This document shows positions 5,655 through 7,441 of a DNA stretch of 7,441 nt, one piece after another. The notes beneath the pieces were generated by a model. That model made no database searches, was not told where the DNA came from, and saw only the letters and a list, made by a program, of their open reading frames with translations. The position numbers were made by a program, and so were the translations under genes. The first letter of the stretch is position 1; each line of letters opens with the position of its first letter. This DNA is from JAJPXC01 sp964562375 (GTDB lineage: Bacteria; Bacteroidota; Bacteroidia; Bacteroidales; Muribaculaceae), in the NCBI GenBank assembly GCA_964562375.1, contig CAZLSW010000114.1, positions 1-7,441 on the forward strand. The letters are read 5' to 3'.

Positions 5655-5677
5655 ACCTTACCTTCTTAGCCCAGTAA

Positions 5678-7240
5678 TTATGCGAGAATCCAGCGGGTGA
5701 TGTTGCGTTTTTCCGAGGAGAAGGCGACGCCGATTTTGTATACCTCGCGGCCGTCGGCGCTCCAGGGTAGGGGATAGCCCTTCTCGTCGATTTGGGCGAG
5801 GGCTTCCTCGGCGGTGCCGTCGAGCTTGAATTCGAAGATGTAAACGCGCTTGGGTGTTTGGCATAGCATGTCGATGCGTCCGCCGCTCACGGAGCGTTCG
5901 CTCTGCGTGGAGATGCCGGCCATCATGAAGAAAAGATGCACGAGCCGATGGTAGGTCTTCTCCTTGTCCTCGTTGTCCCACAAGTGGTAAGGTATGCTAC
6001 CAAAAAGAGATTGTAGGGAACGCATAATGGCATCCACATCAGCATCGGCAAAGGCGTCCTTGATGTCAAATACCGAATTGGAGATGTCGTCGTCATCCAC
6101 ATCCATGTATTCCGGCACAAGATACTCAAGCAGAGCTTGTTTCACCTCGGCGTTAGGATATGTAAGGGTGAACCTGCCGTTTTTCGCATCGCAAATGGTA
6201 AGGTAACCGGTCTGGTAGAAGAGTGGAATGGGGTTGCGGTCGTTGTATATGTCTGCGAGGCGCTCACCGCTGATTTTGGCACCGTCAATCTCCGCCAGTG
6301 TATATTTATTGTGCTTTAAGAAATCAACAAGGATTTTCGATGTGCCCGACATTGCCCAGAAGTTACTGAGCTGTAGTTTATTAAGACAATTGACAATGCT
6401 GAAAGGGTTATACACTAGCTCGGGTAGCTCGGTGAACCTGTACCCGTCGTATTGCTGACGAAGCGTTTCTAATGTCTCCTGATGACTTTGGCCTAACTTA
6501 TGTGCCAAAGAGTCAATTTGAGGGCAAAAGTAATCCACTAACTCTTTTTGGGTAAAACCACAGATCTCGGCGTATCGAGGTTCGAGCGATATATCGTTGA
6601 GGTTGTTAAGTCCCGAGAAGATTGTGACGTGGCGGAAGCGAGCCACCCCGGTGATAAACGTGAGCCGAAGCAAGTGCCCCCTCCCTTTGATTTGGGTAAA
6701 GAATGGACGTAGAACGGTGGTGTTCTTTTCAAGCTGAGCTTCATCGCGAAGCACATCGACCAAGCCCTTGTCATACTCATCGATAAGCACCACCACTTCT
6801 TGGCCAGTAGTCTTATGAAGCTTTTCAATAAGGTTGCCGAACATCAGCTCTGAGCTGGAGCATCCCGAGTCGGGCGTAAGATTATGACGATCAAACTCCT
6901 CAGCAAGAAGCCTCTTTAGGCCGTTCTCCAACTTTTCTTCCGTGTCAGCGGCTATAAGCGACAAGTCGAGACGGATCACGGGATAAACCGGCCAGTCTTT
7001 TTCGAGATTCATGATGGCAAGTCCCTCGAACAATTCCTTGCGGCCCTCAAAATAAGCCTGCATGGTATCGAGCAACAGGCTTTTGCCGAAGCGGCGTGGC
7101 CGCGACAAGAAATAGGCGTAGCGATTTTGGGCCAGCTCATAGATCAAGGCCGTTTTGTCGACATAAGTGTACCCTTCCCGACGGATTATCTGGAAACTTT
7201 GGATGCCGATGGGCATTTTTTGGCGAATGGGTGTGGTCAT
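5678..7240 (-). CDS. AAA-ATPase-like / PD-(D/E)XK nuclease-domain protein, copy 2
   Basis: A 520-residue paralogue of the protein at 843-2444, collinear residue for residue up to Trp517. It keeps RPRRFGKSL (48-56), Walker B VVVLIDEYDKG (149-159), FTFITGVARF (193-202), GGRIDM with Asp457, and IFEFKLDG with Glu470 and Lys472, so both ATPase and nuclease sites look complete. It ends naturally at ITRWILA. The C-terminal 107 shared residues (411-517) differ at only three positions (413, 450, 486), whereas in residues 231-300 I count 40 of 70 identical. Start: ATG 7240, 22 nt after a perfect -7 box, as in copy 1. No signal peptide or membrane segment is seen. Its neighbours are the decayed fragments at 4919-5597 and, on the other side, the window edge. 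Family function is not established; roles in genome defence or in mobile-element biology are possible by analogy with other ATPase-nuclease pairs, but this is inference. Confidence 0.9.
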   Translation of the reverse strand: MTTPIRQKMPIGIQSFQIIRREGYTYVDKTALIYELAQNRYAYFLSRPRRFGKSLLLDTMQAYFEGRKELFEGLAIMNLEKDWPVYPVIRLDLSLIAADTEEKLENGLKRLLAEEFDRHNLTPDSGCSSSELMFGNLIEKLHKTTGQEVVVLIDEYDKGLVDVLRDEAQLEKNTTVLRPFFTQIKGRGHLLRLTFITGVARFRHVTIFSGLNNLNDISLEPRYAEICGFTQKELVDYFCPQIDSLAHKLGQSHQETLETLRQQYDGYRFTELPELVYNPFSIVNCLNKLQLSNFWAMSGTSKILVDFLKHNKYTLAEIDGAKISGERLADIYNDRNPIPLFYQTGYLTICDAKNGRFTLTYPNAEVKQALLEYLVPEYMDVDDDDISNSVFDIKDAFADADVDAIMRSLQSLFGSIPYHLWDNEDKEKTYHRLVHLFFMMAGISTQSERSVSGGRIDMLCQTPKRVYIFEFKLDGTAEEALAQIDEKGYPLPWSADGREVYKIGVAFSSEKRNITRWILA

Positions 7241-7294
7241 AGCCGTTTAACGTTAGATACCGCAAAGGTACAAATTTCATTTGTTAACATCAAC
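5690..7294 (-). repeat. Dispersed AAA/nuclease gene cassette, copy 2
   Basis: The partner of the block at 894-2498, same orientation, same length (1605 bp), no gaps. Identity is uneven: 16 mismatches in 300 bp at the gene end (5697-5996 versus 901-1200), then 14 in the next 40 bp; about 19 in 180 bp near the gene start; about 70% in between. Flanks are unrelated to those of copy 1, and no target duplication or terminal inverted repeat was seen. Confidence 0.8.
7263..7293 (-). promoter_or_regulatory. Promoter of AAA-ATPase copy 2
   Basis: Read on the minus strand: TTG (7293-7291), a 20-nt spacer, and TACCTTTG (7270-7263). Predicted transcription starts about 7257-7259, leaving an ~18-nt leader without a Shine-Dalgarno sequence. 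Homology with copy 1 ends one base beyond the -33 element, so this element is effectively the left edge of the cassette as transcribed. Confidence 0.75.
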
Positions 7295-7391
7295 CCTTGG
7301 CCCATTAAATCTTCATATTCAACTTTCTCATGTTTGGAAACCACGAATTCACACTAATGAACACCAACAAATTAACAGGGCTTTTAATAAT

Positions 7392-7439
7392 TTACCCCAG
7401 TTCGGGATAAATACTATTCACCAGGTGGCATTTGAGCGT
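7392..7439 (-). CDS. Possible 3' end of a gene entering from the right edge (partial)
   Basis: On the minus strand an open frame from the window edge reads TLKCHLVNSIYPELG and stops at TAA (7394-7392). It would lie upstream of, and parallel to, AAA copy 2, with ~100 nt between. Fifteen codons cannot be assigned and may be chance. The remaining bases 7295-7391 are AT-rich and show no gene, terminator or second promoter. Confidence 0.2.
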   Translation of the reverse strand, partial: TLKCHLVNSIYPELG

Positions 7440-7441
7440 GG

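Noticed and set aside
5611..5700. Plus-strand 29-codon frame starting MKFVSLAYDEV and ending in cassette 2
   Set aside because: By analogy with copy 1 it could be a gene start cut by the cassette, but it has no promoter and no recognised motif, and this length is expected by chance.
894..7294. Cassettes as a classical insertion sequence
   Set aside because: No transposase, no terminal inverted repeats and no target-site duplication at the edges.
7390..7412. TTACCCCAGTTCGGGATAA-like near-palindrome at the right end
   Set aside because: Short and mismatched with no T-run; not convincing as a terminator or an element end.
1..7441. CRISPR array, tRNA or rRNA
   Set aside because: No regularly spaced repeats and no cloverleaf or rRNA-like stretch was seen on either strand.

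Overview
The window looks like a chromosomal segment of a gut-type Bacteroidales (Bacteroidota). The evidence is: promoters of the Bacteroidota form (TTG, 20-nt spacer, TAnnTTTG) with no Shine-Dalgarno sequence before the genes, a Bacteroidota-type TonB-dependent receptor of the OMP beta-brl_3 class, and two copies of the AAA-ATPase-like/PD-(D/E)XK protein family that is multiplied in this group. Moderate G+C and gene style would fit Muribaculaceae or a relative, but the family cannot be fixed from the sequence alone.

Left part (1-893): a possible gene tail ends at 38, followed by a strong plus-strand intrinsic terminator (139-170). A well-formed promoter (247-277) then drives a VOC/glyoxalase-fold gene (327-704), a tightly spaced small ORF (707-892) and the first 23 codons of a nitroreductase-like gene (825-893). 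The nitroreductase reading stops abruptly where the first AAA cassette begins.

Centre-left (894-2498): minus-strand cassette 1, with its own promoter and a 533-aa AAA-ATPase-like/nuclease protein. The last 16 residues of this protein are read from the antisense strand of the nitroreductase start, so the C-terminus is a junction product. Divergently from it, a complete 741-aa outer-membrane TonB-dependent receptor runs 2631-4856.

Centre-right (4857-5677): no intact gene. It holds a tRNA-dihydrouridine synthase cut off just after its catalytic-cysteine motif (4919-5236) and, head to tail with it, a twice-frameshifted C-terminal winged-helix remnant of a Fic/ATP-binding-type protein (5300-5597).

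Right part (5678-7294): minus-strand cassette 2, a 520-aa paralogue collinear with cassette 1 without gaps. The shared block is 1605 bp at a constant offset of 4796 bp and runs from the -33 promoter element to the Trp-517 codon; the flanks of the two copies are unrelated. Divergence between the copies is mosaic: about 95% nucleotide identity over the last 300 bp, roughly 70% in the middle including many silent changes, and roughly 90% near the 5' end. This points to gene conversion or recombination between family members. The last ~150 bp contain only a possible partial reading frame.

The main biology here is a dispersed, self-promoted AAA/nuclease gene cassette sitting among broken genes. 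The VOC protein and the outer-membrane receptor are otherwise ordinary genes with no evident functional link to it.
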